Notes: generated from the letters alone by a model not told the origin. Positions 1 through 6,606 are shown, counted from the first letter of the stretch. The stretch: 6,810 bases of DNA from an uncultured Roseburia sp. (GCA_947564765.1 CANODN010000111.1:1-6810), one strand, 5' to 3'. Numbers and translations are program-made.

Positions 1-67
1 TTGCCGGAAAAACTGCCGTTCATTCTGGACGGTATTTATGAAGACGGAAAAGGGGAAATCATTATGA
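1..67 (+). other. 3' end of an upstream gene, possibly a third sigma paralogue
   Basis: The bases just before the first complete gene (51-77) match those before the second (1721-1747) at all but one position, including the AGGRGA ribosome site and the ATGA overlap. This suggests that another gene ends here in the same way. Frame 2 ends at TGA 65-67 with the residues EKGKSL, comparable to QEKSL at the end of the first complete gene. However, frame 1 has the more natural codon choice and reads FILDGIYEDG, which resembles FDLDSMEILEE of the first complete gene, and it runs on into the next ATG without a stop. Frame 3 stops at 39-41. Which frame the upstream gene really uses cannot be decided from this window. 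A third tandem copy is an inference. Confidence 0.35.
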
Positions 68-1737
68 AAACATCAGATAATATGGCAAGAGCTGCACAGG
101 CTTACAAGGATGGTGAGAGAGAAGCGTTTGCCGAATTATACGAACAGTCTTACCGTTATCTTTACGCTTGCGTCATGCATGTTGTAAAAAACGAAGAAGC
201 AGCACAGGATATGCTGCAGGAAACGTATCTGGAAATTGTAAAAAGCATCGGGACATTAAAGGAAACAGAGAATTTTTTGAACTGGGCGGCGGTTATTGCA
301 AACCGTAAATGCTTTGCTTATTTAAAGAAAAACAAAAAACTTCCGGTGGAGGACGCGAACGGAATGTTTGAGGAAATTCCGGACGATGTGGCGATGATTC
401 CGGAAGAGCTGATGCAGGATCGGGAAAAGCAGCGGCTCATACGGGAAATCATTGACAGTTTAAGCGATATACAGCGTCTGTGCGTTATCGGATATTATTA
501 CAATGAGCAGAGCCAGGAGAGACTTGCGGAAGAATTTGGCGTTCCTGTCGGCACGGTCAAATCCCATCTGAGCCGTGCAAGGGCAAAAATCAAGCTGGCG
601 GTAGAGGAACTGGATGTAAAGAAAGGAACAAGGCTTTACAACGTTGCGCCGCTTATGCTGGCGCTTTTGGAGGAGGAAGCCGCATCTTGCGTCATAAAGC
701 CGCTGTCTGCCGCGTTTGCGGGCGTCGCGGGAGCGGAAACGGCAGGGAAAGTTTCTTTTCTTGGAAAACTAAAGGCCGCATGGGCAAAGCTGTCCGCCGG
801 AGCAAAGGCAAAAGCGGCTGTGGGAGCCGCGGCGGTTTGTACGGCAGGAATTGCGGCCGCAGTTATTTTTTCAGGGCCGAAAACAGAGCCTCCCGTTATA
901 TCCGAAGAAACGAAGCAGCTTCTTGACCAGGTCATGGAGATTTGCCAAACAGGAAATTACGAAGAACTCTGCAGACTGGATTTTTCTGTGGCAGATCCGA
1001 ATGGGGAAGATTATCAGGGGACGAATGATATTTACTGTCATGACGAGAATGGAGAGGTGATTTCGAGTCTGTTACATTCTGATAAGGACGGTGTCAAATC
1101 CTCCTGGTACTATGACGGAGAAAGCCGTACATTAAAGGAAACACATACGGGTTACGGAATCTGTATCAGTAATTATTATTTTGCAGTCGGACAGTTTGAG
1201 AACGGACAGGCAGAAGGGAAAATCGTTTCCTTTGAGGTGAGCATTTGTAATGACGAGGCCGTTGAAAAAAATCCGGATCTTGTCGGTATGGATGAAACAA
1301 TTGTGCTTTTGTCAGAAGCGAATGCAGAGAACGGGACGCTCGTGGGAGAAGCTTCCAGAACAAGGTACAGGCTTGATGCATCCGGTCAGCCTTATATATA
1401 CTACAAAATTACCGGGAACGTGATTCCGGCTCAGTTTCAGCCAAAAAACCAGTATCCAAGGCTCTTCTATTTTGATGGCAGGACAGAATTTTTTGAAGAC
1501 ATCAGCGAAGCGAGAACATATACGTTTTATTTAAAGGCCGGCGGCATTGACCTGGAGTATTATCAAAGTTTCGGAAGGGAAAATACGGATGAATATACCA
1601 GGCTGCGCACCTTATTAAGAAATGACATACCGCTGGAGCAGCAGAAGTGGTTTTGGCTCAATATAGACAGTGGGTTATTTGATTTGGATTCGATGGAGAT
1701 ATTAGAAGAGAATCTGGGACAGGAGAAATCATTATGA
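64..1737 (+). CDS. membrane-tethered ECF sigma factor with C-terminal outer domain (copy 1)
   Basis: This protein of 557 residues directs RNA polymerase to a specific promoter set and is probably anchored in the membrane. Sigma-2 lies at about residues 18-90 (QDMLQETYLEIVKSI, then FLNWAAVIANRKCFAYLKK). Sigma-4 lies at about 121-176, with the helix-turn-helix SQERLAEEFGVPVGTVKSHL followed by SRARAKIK. A basic, Ala-rich linker (about 228-250) leads to one predicted membrane helix (about 251-269). The remaining 280 or so residues should lie outside the cell; they are rich in Tyr, Asp and Gly (YYDG, YFDGR) and I do not recognise the fold. Typical ECF factors are 160-200 residues long, so this is a fusion. 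The ATG at 64 is chosen because AGGGGA (51-56) sits 7 nt upstream and the paralogue starts at the matching place, although the frame is open back to base 1. It overlaps copy 2 by 4 nt, so translation is probably coupled. Release of the sigma part by proteolysis would be a plausible activation route but is inference. Confidence 0.88.
   Translation: MKTSDNMARAAQAYKDGEREAFAELYEQSYRYLYACVMHVVKNEEAAQDMLQETYLEIVKSIGTLKETENFLNWAAVIANRKCFAYLKKNKKLPVEDANGMFEEIPDDVAMIPEELMQDREKQRLIREIIDSLSDIQRLCVIGYYYNEQSQERLAEEFGVPVGTVKSHLSRARAKIKLAVEELDVKKGTRLYNVAPLMLALLEEEAASCVIKPLSAAFAGVAGAETAGKVSFLGKLKAAWAKLSAGAKAKAAVGAAAVCTAGIAAAVIFSGPKTEPPVISEETKQLLDQVMEICQTGNYEELCRLDFSVADPNGEDYQGTNDIYCHDENGEVISSLLHSDKDGVKSSWYYDGESRTLKETHTGYGICISNYYFAVGQFENGQAEGKIVSFEVSICNDEAVEKNPDLVGMDETIVLLSEANAENGTLVGEASRTRYRLDASGQPYIYYKITGNVIPAQFQPKNQYPRLFYFDGRTEFFEDISEARTYTFYLKAGGIDLEYYQSFGRENTDEYTRLRTLLRNDIPLEQQKWFWLNIDSGLFDLDSMEILEENLGQEKSL
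280..341 (+). repeat. 62-nt exact repeat (copy 1 partner of 1950-2011)
   Basis: All 62 bases match 1950-2011, at the constant 1670-nt offset of the tandem duplication. The tract covers the end of sigma-2 (NWAAVIANRKCFAYLKKNKK). Synonymous sites on both sides differ, so the perfect match is local. Confidence 0.85.
742..833 (+). repeat. 92-nt exact repeat (copy 1 partner of 2412-2503)
   Basis: All 92 bases match 2412-2503. The tract encodes the basic Ala/Lys linker and the start of the membrane helix. Similarity falls off immediately downstream, where the outer domain begins. Confidence 0.85.
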
Positions 1738-1747
1738 AAACATCAGA
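1721..1747 (+). promoter_or_regulatory. ribosome site and ATGA coupling junction between the two sigma genes
   Basis: AGGAG at 1721-1725 lies inside the last codons of copy 1 and serves the ATG at 1734. The stop TGA (1735-1737) overlaps that ATG. The same 27-nt arrangement, with one base changed, occurs at 51-77, so the junction was copied together with the gene. Confidence 0.7.
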
Positions 1748-3392
1748 ACAACTGGCAAATGCCGTAAAGTCTTACCAGGCCGGCGACAAAGAAGCGTTTG
1801 CCGAATTATACGAACAGTCTTACCGCTATCTATACGCCTGCGTCATGTACGTCGTAAAAGATGAAGAAACGACGCAGGACATGCTGCAGGAAACATATTT
1901 GGAGATTGTAAAAAGCATCGGTACATTAAAGGATACGGAAAATTTTCTAAACTGGGCGGCGGTTATTGCAAACCGTAAATGCTTTGCTTATTTAAAGAAA
2001 AACAAAAAACTCCCGGTGGAAGATGCTGACGGGATGATTGAGGAAATCCCGGATGATGTGGCGCTGATACCGGAAGAGCTGATGCAGGATAGAGAAAAGC
2101 AGCGGTTGATACGGGAAATCATCGACAATTTAAGCGGTATGCAGCGACTCTGTGTCATCGGCTACTATTACAATGAGCAGAGTCAGGAGAGCCTTGCGGA
2201 AGAATTCGGCATTCCCGTCGGCACGGTTAAATCCCATCTAAGCCGTGCAAGGGCGAAAATCAAGCTGGCGGTGGAGGAGCTGGATGTAAAGAAAGGAACA
2301 AGGCTTTACAACGTCGCGCCGCTTATGTTGGCGCTTTTGGAGGAGGAAGTCAGAACCTGCATCATAAAGCCGCTGTCCGTCGCATTTGCAGGCGCAGCAG
2401 GTGCGGAAACAGCAGGGAAAGTTTCTTTTCTTGGAAAACTAAAGGCCGCATGGGCAAAGCTGTCCGCCGGAGCAAAGGCAAAAGCGGCTGTGGGAGCCGC
2501 GGCAGCCGGTACGGTAGGGATCGTGGCGGCAGCTGCATTTTTGGGACCGAAGCCGGAAACGATTCCTATTTCGGAAGAAACGAAGGAATTGCTGGATCAG
2601 GTTTTACAGATTTGCGGGGAAGGTGATTACGAAAGACTCTGCAATTTGGATTTTTCCATGGCGGATCCGGAATATGATTATCCAGGGACAAATGTCATTT
2701 ACTGCCATGACGAGAACGGCAAGTCTGTTTTGGGCCAGTTTCATTATAATGACGATGGCAGATTGTCCCATTCCTGGTATTATGACGGAAAGAGCCGCAG
2801 GCTGAAGGAAACGCTTACCGGTTATGGAATGTTTATCCGTGGCCCATATTTTGCAGTCGGATGGTTTGAGGATGGACAGGCAGTGGGAAATATGGTTTCT
2901 TTTCAGGCAAGAGTATATAATGATGAGTCCGATGAAAAGAATCCGGATCTTATGCGTGGTATGGACGATGTTATAATATTTCTGACAGAAGTAAATGTGG
3001 AAAACGGAATTCCTGCAGGGGAAGCTTCCAGAGCGACATACCGACTTGATGCGGACGGTCAGCCTTATCTGAGGGATAGAACGATCGGAAATGTTGTTCC
3101 GGTTCGTGATCAGCAGGGAGATGCACATCTGGTTGAGCTTTATTTTGATGGCAGAGTAGATTATTTTGAGGACGCTGGTGAACCGGAAAACTATACGTTT
3201 TATCTGAAAAACGGCTGTATTGATCCGGAGCATTACCGAAGCCGGGACGGGGAGTGGCTGGATGAAAACGGCAAGCCCGTGGGAACAGTGTGGAATATGA
3301 GGCCGGGTGAGCGGCAGCGCAATTTTTGTCTTATAACGGACAGTGAGATGTTTGATCGGGAATCGTTGGAAATGATAGAAATACAAGAATAA
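1734..3392 (+). CDS. membrane-tethered ECF sigma factor with C-terminal outer domain (copy 2)
   Basis: This 552-residue paralogue has the same layout as copy 1: sigma-2 (about 18-90), sigma-4 (about 121-176, helix-turn-helix SQESLAEEFGIPVGTVKSHL), basic linker, membrane helix (about 251-269) and outer domain (271-552). The helix-turn-helix segment differs from copy 1 at only two residues (R153S and V160I), and 161-200 is identical, so both probably recognise the same promoters. The outer domain aligns with copy 1 with gaps but is much less similar, and the last 50 or so residues differ strongly, with an insert near DGEWLDENGKPVG. Three Cys are shared (ICxxG, LCxL and IYCHDENG). The start ATG overlaps the stop of copy 1 and has AGGAG (1721-1725) 8 nt upstream. 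The gene ends 13 nt before a strong terminator, so the sigma genes form their own operon. No separate anti-sigma gene follows; the fused outer and membrane part may replace it. The ligand is unknown. Confidence 0.88.
   Translation: MKTSEQLANAVKSYQAGDKEAFAELYEQSYRYLYACVMYVVKDEETTQDMLQETYLEIVKSIGTLKDTENFLNWAAVIANRKCFAYLKKNKKLPVEDADGMIEEIPDDVALIPEELMQDREKQRLIREIIDNLSGMQRLCVIGYYYNEQSQESLAEEFGIPVGTVKSHLSRARAKIKLAVEELDVKKGTRLYNVAPLMLALLEEEVRTCIIKPLSVAFAGAAGAETAGKVSFLGKLKAAWAKLSAGAKAKAAVGAAAAGTVGIVAAAAFLGPKPETIPISEETKELLDQVLQICGEGDYERLCNLDFSMADPEYDYPGTNVIYCHDENGKSVLGQFHYNDDGRLSHSWYYDGKSRRLKETLTGYGMFIRGPYFAVGWFEDGQAVGNMVSFQARVYNDESDEKNPDLMRGMDDVIIFLTEVNVENGIPAGEASRATYRLDADGQPYLRDRTIGNVVPVRDQQGDAHLVELYFDGRVDYFEDAGEPENYTFYLKNGCIDPEHYRSRDGEWLDENGKPVGTVWNMRPGERQRNFCLITDSEMFDRESLEMIEIQE
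1950..2011 (+). repeat. 62-nt exact repeat (copy 2 partner of 280-341)
   Basis: Identical to 280-341. Together with the 92-nt tract it points to recent sequence exchange between the two genes rather than uniform divergence. Confidence 0.85.
2412..2503 (+). repeat. 92-nt exact repeat (copy 2 partner of 742-833)
   Basis: Identical to 742-833. It marks the border between the conserved intracellular and membrane half and the diverged outer half of the two paralogues. Confidence 0.85.
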
Positions 3393-3405
3393 GCGTTATC
3401 TGCAA

Positions 3406-3435
3406 GGGCGCATGGCATATGCCATGCGTCTTTTT
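3406..3435 (+). terminator. intrinsic terminator after the sigma gene pair
   Basis: A perfect 20-bp palindrome, CGCATGGCAT followed by its exact reverse complement (3409-3428), is followed by TC and five T (3431-3435). The hairpin is strong and the T run lies on the + strand side only. It separates the sigma operon from the downstream small gene. Confidence 0.85.
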
Positions 3436-3508
3436 GTTGCTATGCATCCGGAAGAAGCTGCCGGTGGCAGGTTCTGTAGGTGGTTTTAAAAATTTTTTTA
3501 AAATTTGC

Positions 3509-3541
3509 TGCAACCTTTTTGCCAAAACCGCTCTCTATATA
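3509..3541 (+). promoter_or_regulatory. candidate ECF-type promoter upstream of the small gene
   Basis: TGCAAC (3509-3514) followed by CTTTTT resembles the AAC-type -35 element of SigW-like ECF promoters. After a 16-17 nt spacer comes TCTCTATATA (3532-3541) as a possible -10 region. An A/T-tract-rich segment (3485-3506) just upstream could act as an UP element. No good housekeeping -35/-10 pair with 16-18 nt spacing was found here. The -10 lacks the classical CGT, so this is a weak match. It would be a natural candidate target of the adjacent sigma factors, but that is inference. Confidence 0.38.
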
Positions 3542-3585
3542 AACAGGAACCAAAAATGTAGTAATACGCAGAAAGGGGGCATGAT

Positions 3586-3810
3586 ATGGAAATGGAACCG
3601 ATGAAACATTTGGCCGAAGAGATACAGGAGGAGCTGGAGAATATCGAAAATGTGCTGCAAATGCTGGAATTGTCTTTGGACATGAATGAAGACCAGGAGG
3701 CGGTTCGAAGAAGCGTGCGGATTGTCCGAAAGATGATTCGCGGATTATCGGATCGTACCGCATCTGGATTTCAGGCGTTGTCTTTTGAAAATGGTGCAAT
3801 AAATTGTTGA
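3586..3810 (+). CDS. small helical protein of unknown function (74 aa)
   Basis: The protein is 74 residues long and I do not recognise it. It starts MEMEPMKHLAEEIQEELENI and is rich in Glu and Leu over the first 45 residues, which suggests an amphipathic helix or short coiled coil. A basic stretch follows (RRSVRIVRKMIRGL, about 41-54) and then a short polar tail. There is no signal peptide or membrane helix, so it is probably cytoplasmic. The start at 3586 has AAAGGGGG (3572-3579) 6 nt upstream. A nearer-upstream ATG at 3581 is in another frame and stops after seven codons. The acidic helix plus basic helix pattern would suit a small protein-binding or nucleic-acid-binding partner, but there is no direct evidence of function. 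It lies between the sigma-gene terminator and the promoter of the surface-protein gene, so it may be its own transcription unit. Confidence 0.68.
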   Translation: MEMEPMKHLAEEIQEELENIENVLQMLELSLDMNEDQEAVRRSVRIVRKMIRGLSDRTASGFQALSFENGAINC

Positions 3811-3835
3811 AAAAAGCATCAATAAGTAGTATGTT
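3807..3835 (+). promoter_or_regulatory. candidate housekeeping promoter of the BspA-type gene
   Basis: TTGAAA (3807-3812), a 17-nt spacer and TATGTT (3830-3835) fit a SigA-type promoter with a fair -35 and a weak -10. It overlaps the last codon and stop of the small gene and would give a leader of about 105 nt before the ATG at 3949. Confidence 0.4.
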
Positions 3836-3861
3836 ATACATATTGAATTAAAATACTACTT
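3824..3861 (+). repeat. inverted repeat with 9-bp arms over the promoter and leader
   Basis: AAGTAGTAT (3824-3832) and ATACTACTT (3853-3861) are exact reverse complements separated by 20 nt. The left arm overlaps the candidate -10 element and the right arm falls in the leader, followed by TTAGAATTTTTTG. It may be an operator, a leader hairpin, or a weak terminator for the small gene. Confidence 0.5.
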
Positions 3862-3948
3862 TTAGAATTTTTTGTAAAACAGAGAAGGAAAAGAAAGTAA
3901 AAGTAGAAAAATAAGGAATTCTTATGGGAGAGATAGGAGGAAAACAAG

Positions 3949-6540
3949 ATGAAAAAAGGAAAAAAAGCACTTTGTATCTTATTGGCAGGGGCATTGCTGT
4001 TCCCATCAGCCGGCACGGCATATGCAAAGGAAAAAGCGTCGCAGGAAACCATGGAGAGTGTGGATGTGGCAGAATTGGATATTGATCCGGTCGGAGCGGC
4101 AGGAGAGGAAACGGACCCGGCGAATTTTAAAACAAGCGGAACGGACGATAATCTTGTGATTGAAAAATATAACGGATCGGCAAGTGTTGTGGATATCGGA
4201 TTAGTTTTTGAAGGGAAGACGGTTACGAGTATTAAAGCGGGAGCATTTTGTGAAAAATCAAGTCTGACAAAAGTCGTGATTCCCGCCAGCGTCGTAACGA
4301 TAGGGGGTGCAAATACTTGGCGCAGTGCTGCATTTGCTAACTGCAGTTCCCTTAGGACAGTAGAAATAAAAGAAGGCAGTGCTTTGACAAGCATAGGAGG
4401 ATATGCTTTTTATGGATGCGAGAGCCTGACGTCGATGGAACTTCCCGCCGACGTCGCGGTAATTGACGAACGCGCGTTTTCTGGCTGCAATAAACTTAAA
4501 ACAGTCACTTTTGCGGGAGACAGCACTTTGGAAAGCATAGGAGAATATGCTTTTTATAACTGCACCGCTCTGGCTTCGTTTGCGATTCCTGAAACGGTGG
4601 AGGATATTGGAAGAAATGCATTTGATAGATGTTCCAGTCTGACTTCTGTCACAATTCCCGCGGGCATTACAGCAATCAATGATCGAACTTTCTTTCGTTG
4701 CAGCAAGCTTCGGACAGTTACTTTTGCGGAAAACAGCACTTTGGAAAGCATCGGGGAGTACGCTTTTAATGACTGCTCCAGTCTGACAGCAGTCGAATTT
4801 CCTGCAAGTCTTGCCACAATTGGAGATCAGGCCTTTGATTCATGCAGTGTACTTGCCAGAGTGACGTTTCCGGAACAGTCCACGCTGACATCGATCGGTG
4901 CATATGCTTTTTGGCATTGCAATGCTCTTTCTTCCGTTGCGTTTCCGGAATCGCTGCTGTCTGTGGGGAATGAAGCATTTGCATCCTGCAGTCAGCTTTC
5001 GGAGCTGTCATTTCAGAATCCGAATACCACACTAAACAAGATTTTCGGTAACTCCGTAAACAAAAATGTAGTGATCAAAGGCGAGCCGGGCGGTTCGGTG
5101 GCGCAGTTTGCCGAGGATAACAATATCCGCTTCAACCGCTTTTTAAAAAGTCTGTCTCTAAAAACCCTGCCGGTAAAAACAGAATATTTTTACGGAGAAA
5201 CATTTAATGCGGCGGGCATGGAGCTGTCAGCAGAATATGAGTCTGACACGGAACCGAAAACAGAAGTTCTGAATGCGGCAACAATTGAAAACACCGCTGT
5301 CATTACGGGCTTTAACAGCCAAAATGCCGGAACGCAGACAGTGACGGTATCTTACGGCGGAAAGTCGGTCCGGTTTGACGTATCCGTCTATTATAATATG
5401 GAAAAAGTCAGCATCAGCGCGAACGGAAGCGGTTACAATAAAAGTTATCCATATACCGGATATCCCGTTGAGCCGGAATTTTCTCTAAGATCCAGTGAAA
5501 GTGGTGTCACCCTCGCGGCAGGCTCAGATTATGAGCTGTCGCTGGCGGAAAATCATACCGACGTCGGAAAAGTGACGGCAAAATTTAACGGAAAAGGGTT
5601 GTACAAAGGCGAACAATCTTACGAATATGAAATTACGCCCCGGTCAATGAGTGACAATGATATTTCCGTAACTGTTTCGGATATGGGTTATACCGGCGAG
5701 CAGCTTCGTCCGGTTCCGGTTGTATCTTATGCCGGAGTGGCATTGACGGCAGGAAAGGATTATCTGGTTACTTACGGCACAAACGTGGAAGTAGGAACCG
5801 GCAGGGTTAATATTGAGGGACAGGGCAATTTCAGCGGCAGCGTTTCCAGATCCTTTCAGATTACGCCGAAAGACATAAAAGAGCTGACCATCAAAGATAT
5901 TGCGGATCAGTATTATACAGGGTATGAAATCCGTCCGGTGGTGCGTGTGGAAATTGACGCGTATACGCCATTAACACTGAATGTCGATTACACGGTCAAA
6001 TACCGCAATAATACAAAAGTGGGAACGGGCTATGTCTTAATTGAGGGACGGGGCAGGTATACAGGCAGCGTGGAAAAGTCCTTTAAAATTATTAAATCCA
6101 CACAGGGTGGCGGATCGCAAAAAGGCGCGACCTATACCGTAGGGGCTTACAAATATACTGTGACCGGAGCATCAGAGGTGGCCTTTGCAGGCCTGAAAAG
6201 CGACAATACGAAAAAAGTGACGATCAATGCCACCGTGAAGATTGCAGGCAAAACGATGAAGGTGACTTCCGTTGCGGATAGCGCCTTATATGGAAAAAAT
6301 AAAGTTACAAAAGTTGTAATCGGGAAAAACGTTAAGAAAATCGGTTCCTCTGCGTTTGCATACTGCTCTAAACTCAAAACAATTCAGGTGAAATCGACGA
6401 AGCTTACAAAGGTCGGCAAAAATGCATTGAGCGGTATCAAGGTAAAGGCAAAAATCAAAGTTCCGGCAAAGAAGCTGTCCAAGTATAAAAAGGTGTTTAA
6501 AAATAAAGGACAGAGCAAGAGCGTGAAGATTACGAAATAA
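3949..6540 (+). CDS. secreted BspA-type leucine-rich-repeat surface protein
   Basis: This 863-residue exported protein probably acts in adhesion or surface binding. Residues 1-26 are a signal peptide (MKKGKKALCILLAGALLFPS, then AGTAYA with likely cleavage after it). Residues 59-100 form the N-terminal cap of a BspA-type repeat domain (LRR_5 family), and eleven AFxxC/S repeats run to about 355. Residues 401-482 look like a Big_3 Ig-like domain (TLPVKTEYFYGETFNAAGM). Three modules of about 77 residues follow (483-563, 564-640 and 641-716), each with YTG near the start and a closing EITPR, QITPK or KIIK. A GGGS linker leads to a basic C-terminal domain (725-863) with one more repeat-like unit (SAFAYCSKLK) and a Lys-rich tail. 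No LPXTG motif or C-terminal membrane helix is present, so attachment is probably non-covalent or the protein is released. The start has AGGAGG (3935-3940) 8 nt upstream. The binding target is unknown. It follows the sigma genes closely, but a terminator and other promoter candidates separate them. Confidence 0.92.
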   Translation: MKKGKKALCILLAGALLFPSAGTAYAKEKASQETMESVDVAELDIDPVGAAGEETDPANFKTSGTDDNLVIEKYNGSASVVDIGLVFEGKTVTSIKAGAFCEKSSLTKVVIPASVVTIGGANTWRSAAFANCSSLRTVEIKEGSALTSIGGYAFYGCESLTSMELPADVAVIDERAFSGCNKLKTVTFAGDSTLESIGEYAFYNCTALASFAIPETVEDIGRNAFDRCSSLTSVTIPAGITAINDRTFFRCSKLRTVTFAENSTLESIGEYAFNDCSSLTAVEFPASLATIGDQAFDSCSVLARVTFPEQSTLTSIGAYAFWHCNALSSVAFPESLLSVGNEAFASCSQLSELSFQNPNTTLNKIFGNSVNKNVVIKGEPGGSVAQFAEDNNIRFNRFLKSLSLKTLPVKTEYFYGETFNAAGMELSAEYESDTEPKTEVLNAATIENTAVITGFNSQNAGTQTVTVSYGGKSVRFDVSVYYNMEKVSISANGSGYNKSYPYTGYPVEPEFSLRSSESGVTLAAGSDYELSLAENHTDVGKVTAKFNGKGLYKGEQSYEYEITPRSMSDNDISVTVSDMGYTGEQLRPVPVVSYAGVALTAGKDYLVTYGTNVEVGTGRVNIEGQGNFSGSVSRSFQITPKDIKELTIKDIADQYYTGYEIRPVVRVEIDAYTPLTLNVDYTVKYRNNTKVGTGYVLIEGRGRYTGSVEKSFKIIKSTQGGGSQKGATYTVGAYKYTVTGASEVAFAGLKSDNTKKVTINATVKIAGKTMKVTSVADSALYGKNKVTKVVIGKNVKKIGSSAFAYCSKLKTIQVKSTKLTKVGKNALSGIKVKAKIKVPAKKLSKYKKVFKNKGQSKSVKITK
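4216..5028 (+). repeat. BspA leucine-rich-repeat array with alternating 25/23-residue units
   Basis: The AF pairs fall at residues 99, 128, 153, 176, 201, 224, 247, 272, 295, 320 and 343. After the first, spacing is 25, 23, 25, 23, 23, 25, 23, 25, 23. The 25-residue units carry a variant such as STLESIGEYAF and the 23-residue units a form such as IPETVEDIGRNAF. The DNA around 4501-4541 and 4714-4754 is also closely similar, so the array grew partly by copying multi-repeat blocks. Confidence 0.85.
5395..6096 (+). repeat. three tandem YTG beta modules within the surface protein
   Basis: The three modules (residues 483-563, 564-640 and 641-716) share the order YTG, P-V, then (A)G.DY...Y, (D/E)VG.G or KVGTG, a G.G.(Y/F).G segment and a final SF.I. 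Modules 2 and 3 are closest (VGTGRVNIEGQGNFSGSV and VGTGYVLIEGRGRYTGSV). They probably form a stalk that holds the leucine-rich-repeat domain away from the cell. Confidence 0.8.
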
Positions 6541-6541
6541 T

Positions 6542-6606
6542 GTAACGATTCAGCCTTATGGACTTTGCAGTAAGTGCAAAGTCCCGGGCTGAGCAGGTTG
6601 CTTTTT
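6542..6606 (+). terminator. long interrupted-hairpin terminator after the surface-protein gene
   Basis: The core stem GGACTTTGCA (6560-6569) pairs perfectly with TGCAAAGTCC (6575-6584) around a 5-nt loop. Outer stems extend it: TTCAGCC (6549-6555) with GGCTGAG (6587-6593), and GTAAC (6542-6546) with GTTGC (6597-6601). Five T follow at once (6602-6606). It begins 2 nt after the stop codon. Confidence 0.85.

Noticed and set aside
1..63. TTG at position 1 as the start of the first sigma gene
   Set aside because: It is only the window edge. The ATG at 64 has a well-placed ribosome site and matches the paralogue start exactly.
2604..3386. Long open frame on the minus strand, about 260 codons
   Set aside because: It lies wholly inside the second sigma gene, has no convincing ribosome site, and its product has the odd composition of an antisense shadow.
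3409..3428. Perfect 20-bp palindrome as a regulator operator
   Set aside because: It lies just after a stop codon and is followed by a T run, so a terminator is the simpler reading.
3458..3470. Short hairpin CTGCC-GGT-GGCAG
   Set aside because: The stem is only 5 bp with no T run and no relation to a start codon; likely chance.
3440..3841. Minus-strand open frame over the small gene region
   Set aside because: It opposes the 74-residue gene, has no clear ribosome site, and has low-quality composition rich in Pro, Phe and Ser.
3834..4394. Open frame on the minus strand, about 186 codons
   Set aside because: It is antisense to the start of the surface-protein gene and its leader, with a Phe/Leu-rich end from the A-rich leader. 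The opposing gene is well supported.
4216..5028. CRISPR-like array
   Set aside because: The periodicity is in codons within one open frame and encodes leucine-rich repeats; there are no identical repeats with unique spacers.
6460..6540. Sortase anchoring signal at the end of the surface protein
   Set aside because: There is no LPXTG-like motif and no hydrophobic helix; the tail is Lys-rich throughout.
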